64,000 bases of DNA, from contig JBFWMM010000004.1 of NCBI GenBank assembly GCA_050251615.1, positions 1-64,000 of the forward strand, in the 5' to 3' direction. The stretch's first letter is position 1, and every line of letters begins with the position of its first letter. The notes under the pieces were generated by a model. It was given only the letters and a program-made list of their open reading frames with translations, was not told the DNA's origin and ran no database searches. Shown piece after piece: positions 18,145-26,836 of the stretch. The translations under genes and the position numbers were made by a program. The DNA is from Sedimentisphaera sp050251615 (GTDB taxonomy: Bacteria > Planctomycetota > Phycisphaerae > Sedimentisphaerales > Sedimentisphaeraceae).

Positions 18145-18195
18145 ATTCTATCGGTTATCTTAGAGCGTGGCAAGTATTTTTTTTGAAAAAAATAC
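18145..18195 (-). promoter_or_regulatory. Predicted strong promoter with A/T-rich upstream element for the small RNA
   Basis: On the minus strand TTGCCA (18168-18173) and TAGAAT (18145-18150) are exactly 17 nt apart, each one base from consensus. Directly upstream of the -35 lies a 10-bp A/T palindrome (18174-18183 with 18186-18195), placed where an UP element would be. The same A/T palindrome lies 12 nt past the tyrA stop. Confidence 0.65.
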
Positions 18196-18206
18196 GCCAA
18201 ATCACA

Positions 18207-19052
18207 CTATTTGTTAATTTTTTTTCGTTTGCGGCTCGTCTCATCGAAAAACTGCTCCAATTGCTCCAGGTAGTTGTTTCTTATGAGGAAGCTGAGCCTC
18301 TGGAGGTTTTCTATTATGCGGTCTATCCCGTCAAGCATATTTTCAGAATTTGTAACAAAAATATCCGTCCAGACGTCTGAACCGCCCTCTGCGATACGTG
18401 TTGTATCTTTGAATCCCGAGCCGGCAAACTCAATCATATCGTCAGGCGTCGCCTGCACGAGCGCTGCGGCCATTGCGTGCGGCAAATGGCTCAGCATTGC
18501 ATACATATTGTCATGCTTGTCCGCATCCATTAAGACAACCTCCATCCCCAGAGACTGCCAGAAATGCCTTACAAGCTCAATCTGGCGGTCGCTGTTATTG
18601 CGCGGAGTAATAACGCATTTAGCTCCCTTCAAATTAACCAGCCCTGAATGCTCAATGCCGTTTTTTTCTGAACCCGCTATCGGATGCGACCCGAGAAAAA
18701 CGCCTTTACCGAGAATCTCTTCCGCCCAGTCAGATACGATCGACTTGGTACTGCCCGCATCGGTTATCTGCATTTGCGGTGTAACGAAGGGCTTGAGCTT
18801 CAAGAAAATGGATTTGAATGTACGAACGGGCGAGGCGATAACGACTAAATCGGCCCCTTTAACGCAGTGTTCAAGCGATGCGGTTGCTCCCGTGCCTACG
18901 CCAAGCTCAACGGCTTTCAAGGCACTTGTGTAGTTTCTGGAATAGAATACCACCTCTATTCCGGGAAATGCCTTCATAGCCTCTCTGCCGATTGCTCCGC
19001 CTATAAGGCCGGCGCCTATTATTGCCAGCTTGTCGAGCTGTTCAGCCATCAA
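18207..19052 (-). CDS. tyrA: Prephenate dehydrogenase
   Basis: A 281-residue NAD(P)-dependent enzyme of tyrosine synthesis. The Rossmann motif IIGAGLIGGAIG is at about residues 11-22; DAGSTKSIV, GSHPIAGSEKNGIEH (catalytic His) and HLPHAMAAALV are the family signatures. There is no chorismate mutase or ACT domain, so it is the short monofunctional form. The start overlaps the end of the GNAT gene by 11 nt, so the two are coupled. The C-terminus is Arg/Lys-rich. Confidence 0.92.
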   Translation of the reverse strand: MMAEQLDKLAIIGAGLIGGAIGREAMKAFPGIEVVFYSRNYTSALKAVELGVGTGATASLEHCVKGADLVVIASPVRTFKSIFLKLKPFVTPQMQITDAGSTKSIVSDWAEEILGKGVFLGSHPIAGSEKNGIEHSGLVNLKGAKCVITPRNNSDRQIELVRHFWQSLGMEVVLMDADKHDNMYAMLSHLPHAMAAALVQATPDDMIEFAGSGFKDTTRIAEGGSDVWTDIFVTNSENMLDGIDRIIENLQRLSFLIRNNYLEQLEQFFDETSRKRKKINK

Positions 19053-19509
19053 GACTCCTCACATTGATAATTACCGCGGTTTCATCGCAGTTTGCCTGCT
19101 TGGGGCAGCTTGCGCAGTCGCTCCATACCTTCATCGGAAGCTGCTCTTTACTCACTACATCAAAACCGCATCTGAGGAAGAAGTTTGTTTCGAGTGTCAG
19201 CGCGAAGACCTTTTCGATTCCCAGCTCTGAGCTTTTTTTGACAAGCTCCGCGACAACCGCCCTGCCGATGCCTTTACCCATAGCATCCCTGCTGACTGCC
19301 AGGCTCTTTATCTCGGCAAGATTTCGTGAAATGATACTCAGCGCTCCGCAGCTTAGTACAACGCCATCCTCCTCTGCCACAACGAACGTGAGGATACTTT
19401 CGTAGATATCCGCCATGCTACGAAAAAGCATTCTGTCGAGCTCTGCGTATTCGCTTATTAGAGCGTGAATAGCCGCCGCGTCCGAAATCTTAGCGCTTCT
19501 TAAAATCAT
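19042..19509 (-). CDS. GNAT N-acetyltransferase, ArgA-like short form
   Basis: A 155-residue GNAT-fold protein. The acetyl-CoA loop is seen as VSRDAMGKGIGRAVV (about 82-96), followed by ALTLETNFFLRCGF. The C-terminal segment LPMKVWSDCASCPKQANCDE carries a C-x2-C-x4-C cluster of the kind seen in short bacterial N-acetylglutamate-synthase-like proteins, so a role in arginine synthesis is possible but unproven. It precedes tyrA with an 11-nt overlap and starts just downstream of the tatA terminator. Confidence 0.75.
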   Translation of the reverse strand: MILRSAKISDAAAIHALISEYAELDRMLFRSMADIYESILTFVVAEEDGVVLSCGALSIISRNLAEIKSLAVSRDAMGKGIGRAVVAELVKKSSELGIEKVFALTLETNFFLRCGFDVVSKEQLPMKVWSDCASCPKQANCDETAVIINVRSLDG

Positions 19510-19523
19510 AATCAGCCTTAATC

Positions 19524-19553
19524 AAAAAAGACAGCCCGTCTGTGAAGGCTGCC
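19524..19553 (-). terminator. Terminator after tatA
   Basis: On the minus strand AAGGCAGCC pairs with GGGCTGTC across a short loop and is followed by six T (complement of 19524-19529). A T-rich stretch also follows on the plus strand, so it could act in both directions. Confidence 0.65.
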
Positions 19554-19590
19554 TTATTTTATTTTTACATTTTCTATGATTTACGTTCGA

Positions 19591-19890
19591 TCACGTAAAA
19601 TCTTTTGTCTTGCTGGCCTGTTTTGTGAAATCTCCGTCGGAATAGTCATCCTTGCCGACATCTTTAATTTTGTCTTTAACTTCTTTAATATCATCGACAA
19701 TCTTCGAGTCCTCAATTTCTTTATTGAGCTTATCCGTTGTCTCGGAAAGGCCGGCCTTGAACTCGTTAACGCTCTTACCGACACCGCGCGCTATTTCAGG
19801 CAACCTCTTGCCGAAGATAAGAACCGCAATAACCAGGATGATTATCAGCTCTTGAGTACCAAAATTTATAAATCCAAGCATAAAATTCAT
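19591..19890 (-). CDS. tatA: Sec-independent translocase subunit TatA/TatE
   Basis: A 99-residue Tat pore component. A short N-terminal transmembrane helix (about 12-24, LIIILVIAVLIFG) is followed by the hinge FGKRLPE and an amphipathic helix (about 28-45), then a charged Lys/Asp/Glu tail. AAAGGA lies before the ATG. It could be labelled TatA or TatB by sequence alone. It is monocistronic here with its own predicted promoter and terminator. The enolase-superfamily gene nearby has a twin-arginine signal and would need this system. Confidence 0.9.
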   Translation of the reverse strand: MNFMLGFINFGTQELIIILVIAVLIFGKRLPEIARGVGKSVNEFKAGLSETTDKLNKEIEDSKIVDDIKEVKDKIKDVGKDDYSDGDFTKQASKTKDFT

Positions 19891-19923
19891 TAGTCCTTTA
19901 AGAATGTATTTTCGTTTTACAAT

Positions 19924-19951
19924 AATTTAGCGCTTTTAGAACGCTTGGCAA
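19924..19951 (-). promoter_or_regulatory. Predicted promoter of tatA
   Basis: On the minus strand TTGCCA (complement of 19946-19951) is followed after 16 nt by TAAATT (complement of 19924-19929), placing a start near 19917, about 27 nt before tatA. Confidence 0.45.
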
Positions 19952-19980
19952 GTAAAATCTCTTGCAACAATGCGCTCCTA

Positions 19981-22671
19981 TTATCGCAGTACGACTTTTT
20001 CTACGTTATATCCTTCCACAACAATCTCCGTACCATCCGGAGGCATATTCGCCTCAATGAACACCGTTTTGCTTTCTCCAGGGAGAATGCTGAAGAAATT
20101 GTCGGTGTAGAAGGCCGGCCTGACAAGTTTTTTATCAGTTGCATTCACCAGCGAAACACGAACCATAAACGCCAGCGCGTCGGTATCATTTTTAAGATAT
20201 ACGCTCTTGCCCCGGGGCAGGTTCTTGAGCTCTGCTTTCACAAAAGTACGTTCAAGGTTCGACATCTGTTCAAAGCCGCTGTAGTTGGGGCCTGTCCAGG
20301 TTTTGGGGCCGTCGTACTTGTCATTCGAGCGCCAGTAGAATGTGTCAGCAACCTTATTGCCGGCTTTGTCGAAGAGGTCAAGGCGGATGAAGTGTACAGG
20401 AGAAAGATTCTCCGGCAGGCTCACCTTTATCACATCGTTTGCCACGCTGTCCGATGCAATCTGCACATCAACCTTTTCGCTGTAAGCATAACTCATATCC
20501 ATATTGAATACGCGAATGCCGACAGAACCCTGAAACGGTTCGTAGTACTCGTTGTTTACAGACACCGTATCTTTGAGGAAGTCGTACTGGGCATGCAGAG
20601 GCTCGTGCGAGTCCTGCGAGTAGTAGAGAGCGGCGGTCGGTTCGAGAGACCAGTCCCACATCCTGCCGCATACCTGCCTTGTCGGGCTGTTGTGGTACCA
20701 GAACCATACCCCGCTTGTATATCTGTCGCCATTGTTTCCGCGGTTGTATGTCCAGGTCTCCCAGACGCTGCGATAGCCAACCGCACCCACCATCTGACCC
20801 TTCCAGGCGAAATCCTCAATTCCGGTAAATTCGCCGTACTGCTCCATTGCAGGAACGTATCTCGCGATAATATCGTGGAAAGCGCCGCCGTCGTGGTAGT
20901 CCCAGACTTCCTTATTAGGCGGGTATATGTCACTCTCGTCCATCATCTCGCGCAGGCATTCGATCGTTGGCAGGCAGCTTGTGCCGTATTCTGGACAAAG
21001 CCCCCAAACGCGGCTTCCGCGGCCTGATGCGGTGTCATCATAGTAGTACATCGGGTTGACGTATTTATACGGGCTACCGTCATGTATGCCGGCAATCTCC
21101 GAGGCCTCCTGATAGCCTCTTGTGCCGTCATACGAGGTAATAATATCCCTGATTTGGACGATATTGTCGGTGCCGCGCTCGTTCGCCGAGATGTAGTAGG
21201 CAAGTGATGGGTGGTTGCGGATTGTCTTTACGGTGTCAATCACATTGTCGCGGTAGAGGTCGGTATCGGCGGGCAGAGCTGTATCGCCTGTAAGCCAGAA
21301 CTCCATCGACACCATTATACCAATCTCATCACAGAGATCGAAGAAGTAATCATCTTCTGCGATTCCGCCCGCCCAGAAGCGAATAAAATTGATTCCGGCC
21401 TGCGCGGTGTAGCGCATTTCCGCATACATTCTTTCGTTTGTTTTCCTGAGCATCGCTTCGGGAATCCAGTTTGTTCCGTGCAGGAAAATCGGTTTGCCGT
21501 TAACATAGAACTGCCTGCTCTTATCAGGCGTGTTACGGTCGCTCGTTATGCTTCTTACGGCGAAGCGTGCTTTTTCAGTATCGCAGACATTATTCATCTG
21601 CTCAAAGGTGATTTTCGCTTCGTAAAGATTCTGCTCACCCTTGTTTATCGGCCACCAGAGCTTCGGAGATTTGCACAGTAATTCGGGGTACTCTTCAGGC
21701 GTCATCGTAACGACCTTTGTTTCGCCCGCTTCAAGGCTGATTTCCTTTGAAACCTCGACATCCATACCGTCAATAACAGTTTTAAGAGTGCCGTTTTGCG
21801 GCTTGTCTGTGTGGTTGATAGCTTCTACGCTGATTGTCTGGCGGCTTGAAGCCATATCGGGCATAGAAAGCTCGCTCTTTATGAACGGGTCGCGCAGCTC
21901 GATGTTCTCCACGGCGAACAGCTCAACATTCTTCCAGATACCTGTATTCCTGTCGCGGACGCCATCATTGAAAGTGAAATCCCAACCGGCGCTCATCAGC
22001 ATGGATACGTTTTTCCCGAAACTGCCATCCCCACCATTCTTGTTTTCCATGTACGGTGTTTCTTTATTCGACTTCTTTTTGAAACCGCCGGGCTCATCAA
22101 CGGGTACAACGAGAACAGCAAGCGTGTTTTTTGCATTGATGAGTGCATGTTCGGTTATGTTGAAGTAGCCTCTTTTAAACATACCGGTCATATCGCCGAG
22201 CTTAGCGCCGTTAAGCCACAGCTCACTGCGATAGTTGATGCCGTTAATGCAGAGGATAATCTGCTTGCCTTTGTATGAGCTGTCGAGTTCGAATTCAACC
22301 CTGAACCAGTAAGTGTAGAAATCATTGCCCACATCTTTAAGATCGGGTATGATGTTTTTGTGGTAGGCGTTGTTGAGACCATAATAGGGCTCAGGATAAA
22401 CATCGTTATGTACGAGCGTATTGAGAACAGTTCCGGGAACTATCGCTTCGTAAGCATCGGCGGCGGCAAAGCCTGTCTTTGAGATCTGCTCGCCACCAAA
22501 ATCGTCAGTCTTTTTTATCATCTGCCAGGGATTACTGCCATTGTGAAATTCTTTGGAACTGAGAAGCATTGAACCGCTTTTCAGCGCCTCACGATACGGC
22601 GCCTTGCTTAAAGGCGCGGAGAATGCGGTGAAACATAGAGCTGCAGCAATCAGTAAAGTTTTTTGTAACAA
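19981..22671 (-). CDS. Secreted GH2 glycoside hydrolase, beta-mannosidase/endo-beta-mannosidase-like
   Basis: An 896-residue exported enzyme (signal peptide about 1-19). The order is sugar-binding beta-sandwich (about 60-255), immunoglobulin-like domain (about 260-375), TIM barrel (about 385-690) and C-terminal beta domains. The acid/base pair is N497-E498 in ISANERG and the likely nucleophile is E561 in CPEYGTS, the GH2 pattern of mannosidase and exo-glucosaminidase branches rather than LacZ. With the GH92 alpha-mannosidase beside it, a target in mannose-containing N-glycans or mannan is reasonable, but glucosaminidase activity is an open alternative. It is last of a four-gene minus-strand unit, 21 nt after GH32. 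Confidence 0.8.
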   Translation of the reverse strand: MLQKTLLIAAALCFTAFSAPLSKAPYREALKSGSMLLSSKEFHNGSNPWQMIKKTDDFGGEQISKTGFAAADAYEAIVPGTVLNTLVHNDVYPEPYYGLNNAYHKNIIPDLKDVGNDFYTYWFRVEFELDSSYKGKQIILCINGINYRSELWLNGAKLGDMTGMFKRGYFNITEHALINAKNTLAVLVVPVDEPGGFKKKSNKETPYMENKNGGDGSFGKNVSMLMSAGWDFTFNDGVRDRNTGIWKNVELFAVENIELRDPFIKSELSMPDMASSRQTISVEAINHTDKPQNGTLKTVIDGMDVEVSKEISLEAGETKVVTMTPEEYPELLCKSPKLWWPINKGEQNLYEAKITFEQMNNVCDTEKARFAVRSITSDRNTPDKSRQFYVNGKPIFLHGTNWIPEAMLRKTNERMYAEMRYTAQAGINFIRFWAGGIAEDDYFFDLCDEIGIMVSMEFWLTGDTALPADTDLYRDNVIDTVKTIRNHPSLAYYISANERGTDNIVQIRDIITSYDGTRGYQEASEIAGIHDGSPYKYVNPMYYYDDTASGRGSRVWGLCPEYGTSCLPTIECLREMMDESDIYPPNKEVWDYHDGGAFHDIIARYVPAMEQYGEFTGIEDFAWKGQMVGAVGYRSVWETWTYNRGNNGDRYTSGVWFWYHNSPTRQVCGRMWDWSLEPTAALYYSQDSHEPLHAQYDFLKDTVSVNNEYYEPFQGSVGIRVFNMDMSYAYSEKVDVQIASDSVANDVIKVSLPENLSPVHFIRLDLFDKAGNKVADTFYWRSNDKYDGPKTWTGPNYSGFEQMSNLERTFVKAELKNLPRGKSVYLKNDTDALAFMVRVSLVNATDKKLVRPAFYTDNFFSILPGESKTVFIEANMPPDGTEIVVEGYNVEKVVLR

Positions 22672-22692
22672 TTTAGTTCTCCGAAATAAGGG

Positions 22693-24783
22693 TTAGTTTT
22701 TCCACATTGAGCCGACTTTACGCAGTTTCAGTGAATCAAAATCAACGTTTCCTGAAAGCGCTTCAATTTCACAGGTTTTGCTTGTCTGTCTGATAAAATT
22801 TGTGATTGATACTTCGCCGTCATTAACAAACGCCTCAAGCGAGAGTCTGTCGAGAAGAAGCCGGATTTTCAGCTTGCCTCCGGCGGCATCAAAAGTAGCA
22901 TCTGTTCCTGCGCTGGTAAAGGCGCTTTCGGTAAAATCAAACACATTTTCCACGCCGCACATGCTGATTTTGAGCTTTGCGGCGGTTGTCTTTGTAAGGT
23001 CGATTACTGCCTCAAAATCCAAAGCATCACAGGAGCAACTTGAGAGAGGGTTTTGTTCGGGAGAGAGTCTGAAACTACCCAAATCACTCTGTTCTGTCCA
23101 GAGAGAGCTGATTTCGGCCACGGGATAGCGATATACCACAAAGCCTGCGTTGCTTTTATGCAAAGTAAGCGAGCATGGGAAAGAGAGCTGCTGATTAAAC
23201 GGCATATCTTCGGGATAGTCGTCCCATGCCCTCATCCAGGCGAGTTGAATCCTGCGGCCGTCAGAGACGGGCACGTTGCCGAAAGACCTTGTCGCATAGA
23301 AATTACGGCCGAGATCAGTGTCTTTTTTGGTTTGCTCGGGAGTAAACTTTTCGCCGTCAAACGAGCCGACAATATAATCACCGTTACCATCTATTACAAG
23401 CCATTTAGACAGTGATGTGCCCTCAACAGGCAATTCAAACATATCTGGGCACTCATAAGAGTCTGATATTTCGCAGGCCATCTGCTCCCAGTCGAGAAGA
23501 TTTTTGCTCGAATATAAGAGATAAGCATCGCTGTTCGTCGAGCAGACACTGAGGATTGCCGCCCTGCTGCCTTTTTCTATACGGGAGCCGTTTTGCTCGC
23601 ATACAACTTGCGAGCCATCTCCGCCGGTGCGTCTCCAGAGAGCCGCGATTGTAAACGAATCATCGCCTGCGGCAAGAATGCCGCCGCCGACAAGACTCTG
23701 CGAGCCGGAAAAACGAACGGCTTTGGCTTTGCCATCGCTTACGATTTGCGGCGCGGATTCCGAATCGGAAAGCAAGGTATGCCTGCCTGTACGGTCAGTC
23801 CACTTCGTAAGGCTTTTGCCGTCTGCGCCATCCGGTGCAGTGAAATGGGCAAGTAATCCTTTCTTCGGCGCAGCCGCAGCCCCGAAATCGGAAGCAAGTA
23901 AATCTGTAAGGCCGCTGCACTGCGAATCAGTCAGGTCTCTGTCGTAAACCAGTATCTCGGCAACATCGCCGCGCATAAACTCTCTGCCATCTATCTTGCC
24001 GCCCACAATAAATTTTTCGGCGGAAACATTTTCAGTATCGATATTGATTTTGCCGTCAGCGCGGCCATTGCCATCAAAAACCGTAACCGAACCGTCTTCT
24101 TTAACCCGCACAACCGAGCTGACCCACTCGTTTTCATTGAACGCCATCAGGTTATGCGCGTCATTTTCCTCGCCGTTGAAGCCGTAGTGCAGATCCTTCT
24201 TCGCTTCCTGCGCCGGCCCGTAGAGTATCATCACCCACTTCTTATCCGGCTCGTACCAGAAAACCATCGGGTCTCTATATTTGGCCGTCAGAACGGGATT
24301 GCCCGCATACTTACTCCAGGTGAGGCCGTTGTCGAGGCTGTACGAGATGCACTGATTTTCGTTATCCGTACTGCTCCAGAAAGCCACCATGGGCGTCTGC
24401 CCGGGCACGCCGAGACCGGAGCAGTTGGCAAAGTCTATTACAGAGCCGCCGGATTGTGTACCGCCGAACTCGCCGCCCTTGCCGAATGCCGGGCGAAGCT
24501 CTTTCCAATGCACAAGATCCGTACTCACCGCATGCAACCACGCCGACCACCATCTCTGTGCAAACAGGTGATATTCGCCATCGTGATAAACCGTGCCGCA
24601 GACATCGTTAATCCATCCCTCTTCGTGGTTTTGCGGATGGAGAATATAGTCGTCCCAGTATCTTGCCGTAAAATGAAACCGCGGGCGCAAAGACTCTTCG
24701 TAGAGTGGCTCACGAACCGGTTGCTGCGCTAAAGCAACCGCTGCCAGCACTATTGCCCCGCAGAAAGCGTTGAGGTGATTCAT
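22693..24783 (-). CDS. Secreted GH32-family hydrolase with an inserted permuted LamG-like domain
   Basis: A 696-residue exported protein (signal about 1-20). The GH32 five-bladed propeller motifs are: nucleophile D60 in WIND (followed by VCG instead of the usual PNG), transition-state D171 in YRDP, and acid/base E444 in YECPD. A C-terminal beta-sandwich follows (about 550-696). Between RDP and EC lies an extra segment (about 190-412) that reads as the second half of a LamG/concanavalin-like domain followed by its first half, i.e. a circular permutation. The usual substrate group is fructans, but the altered WINDVCG loop makes the substrate uncertain. Its start overlaps the SGNH gene stop by 4 nt. 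Confidence 0.82.
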   Translation of the reverse strand: MNHLNAFCGAIVLAAVALAQQPVREPLYEESLRPRFHFTARYWDDYILHPQNHEEGWINDVCGTVYHDGEYHLFAQRWWSAWLHAVSTDLVHWKELRPAFGKGGEFGGTQSGGSVIDFANCSGLGVPGQTPMVAFWSSTDNENQCISYSLDNGLTWSKYAGNPVLTAKYRDPMVFWYEPDKKWVMILYGPAQEAKKDLHYGFNGEENDAHNLMAFNENEWVSSVVRVKEDGSVTVFDGNGRADGKINIDTENVSAEKFIVGGKIDGREFMRGDVAEILVYDRDLTDSQCSGLTDLLASDFGAAAAPKKGLLAHFTAPDGADGKSLTKWTDRTGRHTLLSDSESAPQIVSDGKAKAVRFSGSQSLVGGGILAAGDDSFTIAALWRRTGGDGSQVVCEQNGSRIEKGSRAAILSVCSTNSDAYLLYSSKNLLDWEQMACEISDSYECPDMFELPVEGTSLSKWLVIDGNGDYIVGSFDGEKFTPEQTKKDTDLGRNFYATRSFGNVPVSDGRRIQLAWMRAWDDYPEDMPFNQQLSFPCSLTLHKSNAGFVVYRYPVAEISSLWTEQSDLGSFRLSPEQNPLSSCSCDALDFEAVIDLTKTTAAKLKISMCGVENVFDFTESAFTSAGTDATFDAAGGKLKIRLLLDRLSLEAFVNDGEVSITNFIRQTSKTCEIEALSGNVDFDSLKLRKVGSMWKN

Positions 24784-25481
24784 TTTTTCATTTCCTGTGA
24801 TATGCTTGCCAATATATATTTTTCTGTCAGGACGGGCAGTAGCCTGCTGTTCCAGACGGCATATCCGGCATCTGTGAGATGAAGGTTGTCGCCAAGATAG
24901 TATTCAGCTTTCGGCCGGCCGCCGGAGCCTTTCAACGGGGCATCAACATCAAAATATGTAAGGTATGCTGTTTTTGAACAGTGATTTGCGTAGAGCTCGT
25001 TCACCTTTCTCATTGCAGGCCAGCAATTCTCCCTTGATACGCTCAACTTGATTCCAAGGCAGATTATCTGCGTGCATGGAAGCTTTTCGTGTATTTTCTG
25101 CTCAAGCTGAACGAAATCACGAAGGATATTATCCACCGGAATACCGATCGAGCAGTCGTTGTCGCCAGCGTATAAAACCACAACACGAGGCTTGTATTTA
25201 AGAATGAACGGTTCGGCATAGTACAGGCAATCGGCAACGATAGTGCCGCCGAATCCGCGGTTGATTACTTTGAAGCCTTTGAAAGCATCTGCTGTTTTCC
25301 AGTTCCTGATGCTTGAACTGCCTACAAACAGTACCTCATTTTCGGGAAAGCTGTTCTTCGCATCAAGCTCGGCAAAGACCTTTGCATCGTTTGCCCAGCG
25401 TTCAGGAGAAGGGTATTCAACTTCCGCAGCACAAAACACGCACAATAAAATTACGCCAATAAGTACAGATTTGAGATTCAT
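24780..25481 (-). CDS. Secreted SGNH/GDSL-family esterase
   Basis: A 233-residue exported hydrolase (signal about 1-18). SGNH blocks are present: nucleophile Ser in FVGSSSIRNW, Gly in NRGFGG, Asn in YAGDND and the catalytic dyad in DNLHLTDAGY. This is the PAF-acetylhydrolase/acylesterase type that often removes acetyl groups from glycans. It overlaps the GH32 gene by 4 nt and follows the enolase-superfamily gene by 14 nt, so it likely works on the same secreted substrate pathway. Confidence 0.87.
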   Translation of the reverse strand: MNLKSVLIGVILLCVFCAAEVEYPSPERWANDAKVFAELDAKNSFPENEVLFVGSSSIRNWKTADAFKGFKVINRGFGGTIVADCLYYAEPFILKYKPRVVVLYAGDNDCSIGIPVDNILRDFVQLEQKIHEKLPCTQIICLGIKLSVSRENCWPAMRKVNELYANHCSKTAYLTYFDVDAPLKGSGGRPKAEYYLGDNLHLTDAGYAVWNSRLLPVLTEKYILASISQEMKK

Positions 25482-25495
25482 CGATATATCCTGTT

Positions 25496-26692
25496 TCAGC
25501 TTTGTTTCAGTTCCATTCCGAAGCCGGGCTTATCCGGTGTAACGATTCTTCCCGATTCGAGTTTGAATGTGGAAAGGTCAACATCTTCGCTTGTGCAGGT
25601 AACGCCTTCAATCGTAACTACGCCGCCAAGTCCAGAGGCCAGGTGAGCGGTGTAATTGGTTTTGAGCGCATCACCCCAGGCATGCGGAGAGGCGAGGGCG
25701 CCTGCTGTTTTCAGCTCTGCAAGGAGCTTTCGCCAGCCGGTAAAGCTGTACCAGCATATATCAAACAGATTCACATCTATCACGCGGTCTCTTATCAGCT
25801 CTGCGATGAACTCCGGCTGCGGATTGGCCTCGCCGTCGGCGAGGAGAGTGCGAGCTTTGCCTGTATTTACGAGATGTTCTCTGAGCGCCCTGTAATCGGC
25901 AACCGTTTCGCGGAAAGGCTCTTCAATCCAGAACAGCGGCACATTCCCTATACCGTCTATATAGCTTTTGAACTCGGCGAGTGTGAAGCCGTCGTTGCCG
26001 TCAACGAGTATCTCTACGCCAGGCAGCTCTGAAGCGATTGCCCTTGTTACGGCAATATCCCTCATAAGACCCGCGTTTTTATCCATCCACTTATACCCGC
26101 GGCCAATCTTGAGCTTGAGCTGACGGTATCCGTAGTCGTAATCGTAATGTGCGTTGCGCAATACAGCGCTGATGCCCTGAGGCGTTTCCGCCGGCTCGAG
26201 GTCATCGAAGTAAACCATACCGCTGTAGCAGAGGTTTGATTTCGGGCCCTTTGCGCCGAGCATCTTATAGACGGGGAGGTTGGCAATTACGCCAGCTAAA
26301 TCGTGAAGCGCAAAATCAAACGGCATTGCGTCTTTATTGATTGTGCCGGTTTCGCAGAGGAACAACTCGGTGAGAGGCCGCCCTTTCAGCTGTGCAAACA
26401 GTTCATTAGCCCTGTCTCTGCCGCAAAGCAGATGCCCCCAGCCGCACGCGCCTTTATCAGTGCGAATGATGCAGACGGTAACATCAGGGCCGCGCCCATG
26501 TACGCCAAGATGAGAATTTTTGCCCACAAGGCGCGGATAGCGTAGTGCCACCCTTCTGATTTCCAACGAATGAAGCTTGTGTTCACTCAAAACGTCGTTG
26601 ATATTGTCTGCCGTGGCTGCCTGTGAAATTGACGGCAAGATCCCGATTGCCGAAACAGCCAGAGCACCGGAGAGAAAATCTCTTCTGTTCAT
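25496..26692 (-). CDS. Enolase-superfamily (mandelate racemase/muconate lactonizing-like) enzyme with Tat signal
   Basis: A 398-residue enzyme using a Mg-stabilised enediolate. The N-terminus MNRRDFLSGALAVSA is a twin-arginine signal, so it is probably exported folded. The barrel shows KLKIG (catalytic Lys), ILVDGNDGF and WIEEPF (metal ligands), ADGEAN and SPHAWGD (His), suggesting a His-based racemase/dehydratase subgroup; the third metal ligand position should be checked. A longer frame begins at 26746, but AAAGGTGG lies just before 26692, which fixes the start. It is first in the minus-strand glycan unit and would act on sugar acids, by inference. Confidence 0.82.
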   Translation of the reverse strand: MNRRDFLSGALAVSAIGILPSISQAATADNINDVLSEHKLHSLEIRRVALRYPRLVGKNSHLGVHGRGPDVTVCIIRTDKGACGWGHLLCGRDRANELFAQLKGRPLTELFLCETGTINKDAMPFDFALHDLAGVIANLPVYKMLGAKGPKSNLCYSGMVYFDDLEPAETPQGISAVLRNAHYDYDYGYRQLKLKIGRGYKWMDKNAGLMRDIAVTRAIASELPGVEILVDGNDGFTLAEFKSYIDGIGNVPLFWIEEPFRETVADYRALREHLVNTGKARTLLADGEANPQPEFIAELIRDRVIDVNLFDICWYSFTGWRKLLAELKTAGALASPHAWGDALKTNYTAHLASGLGGVVTIEGVTCTSEDVDLSTFKLESGRIVTPDKPGFGMELKQS

Positions 26693-26762
26693 AAAAACCA
26701 CCTTTCTATTTCCGCCGATTATAACGAAGCACGAGCAATTAGGCAAGAACTCCTTTCAGAAA

Positions 26763-26790
26763 TTGACAACCGCCCCGTTTGCTGTACATT
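26763..26790 (+). promoter_or_regulatory. Predicted promoter of the GH92 gene
   Basis: A perfect TTGACA at 26763-26768 is followed after 16 nt by TACATT at 26785-26790. Start near 26797 gives a leader of about 40 nt. It lies in the divergent region shared with the enolase-family gene. Confidence 0.55.
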
Positions 26791-26836
26791 ATGATTAAAT
26801 TCATTTTTCTAATGTATTCTTATGAAGGGATCATCT

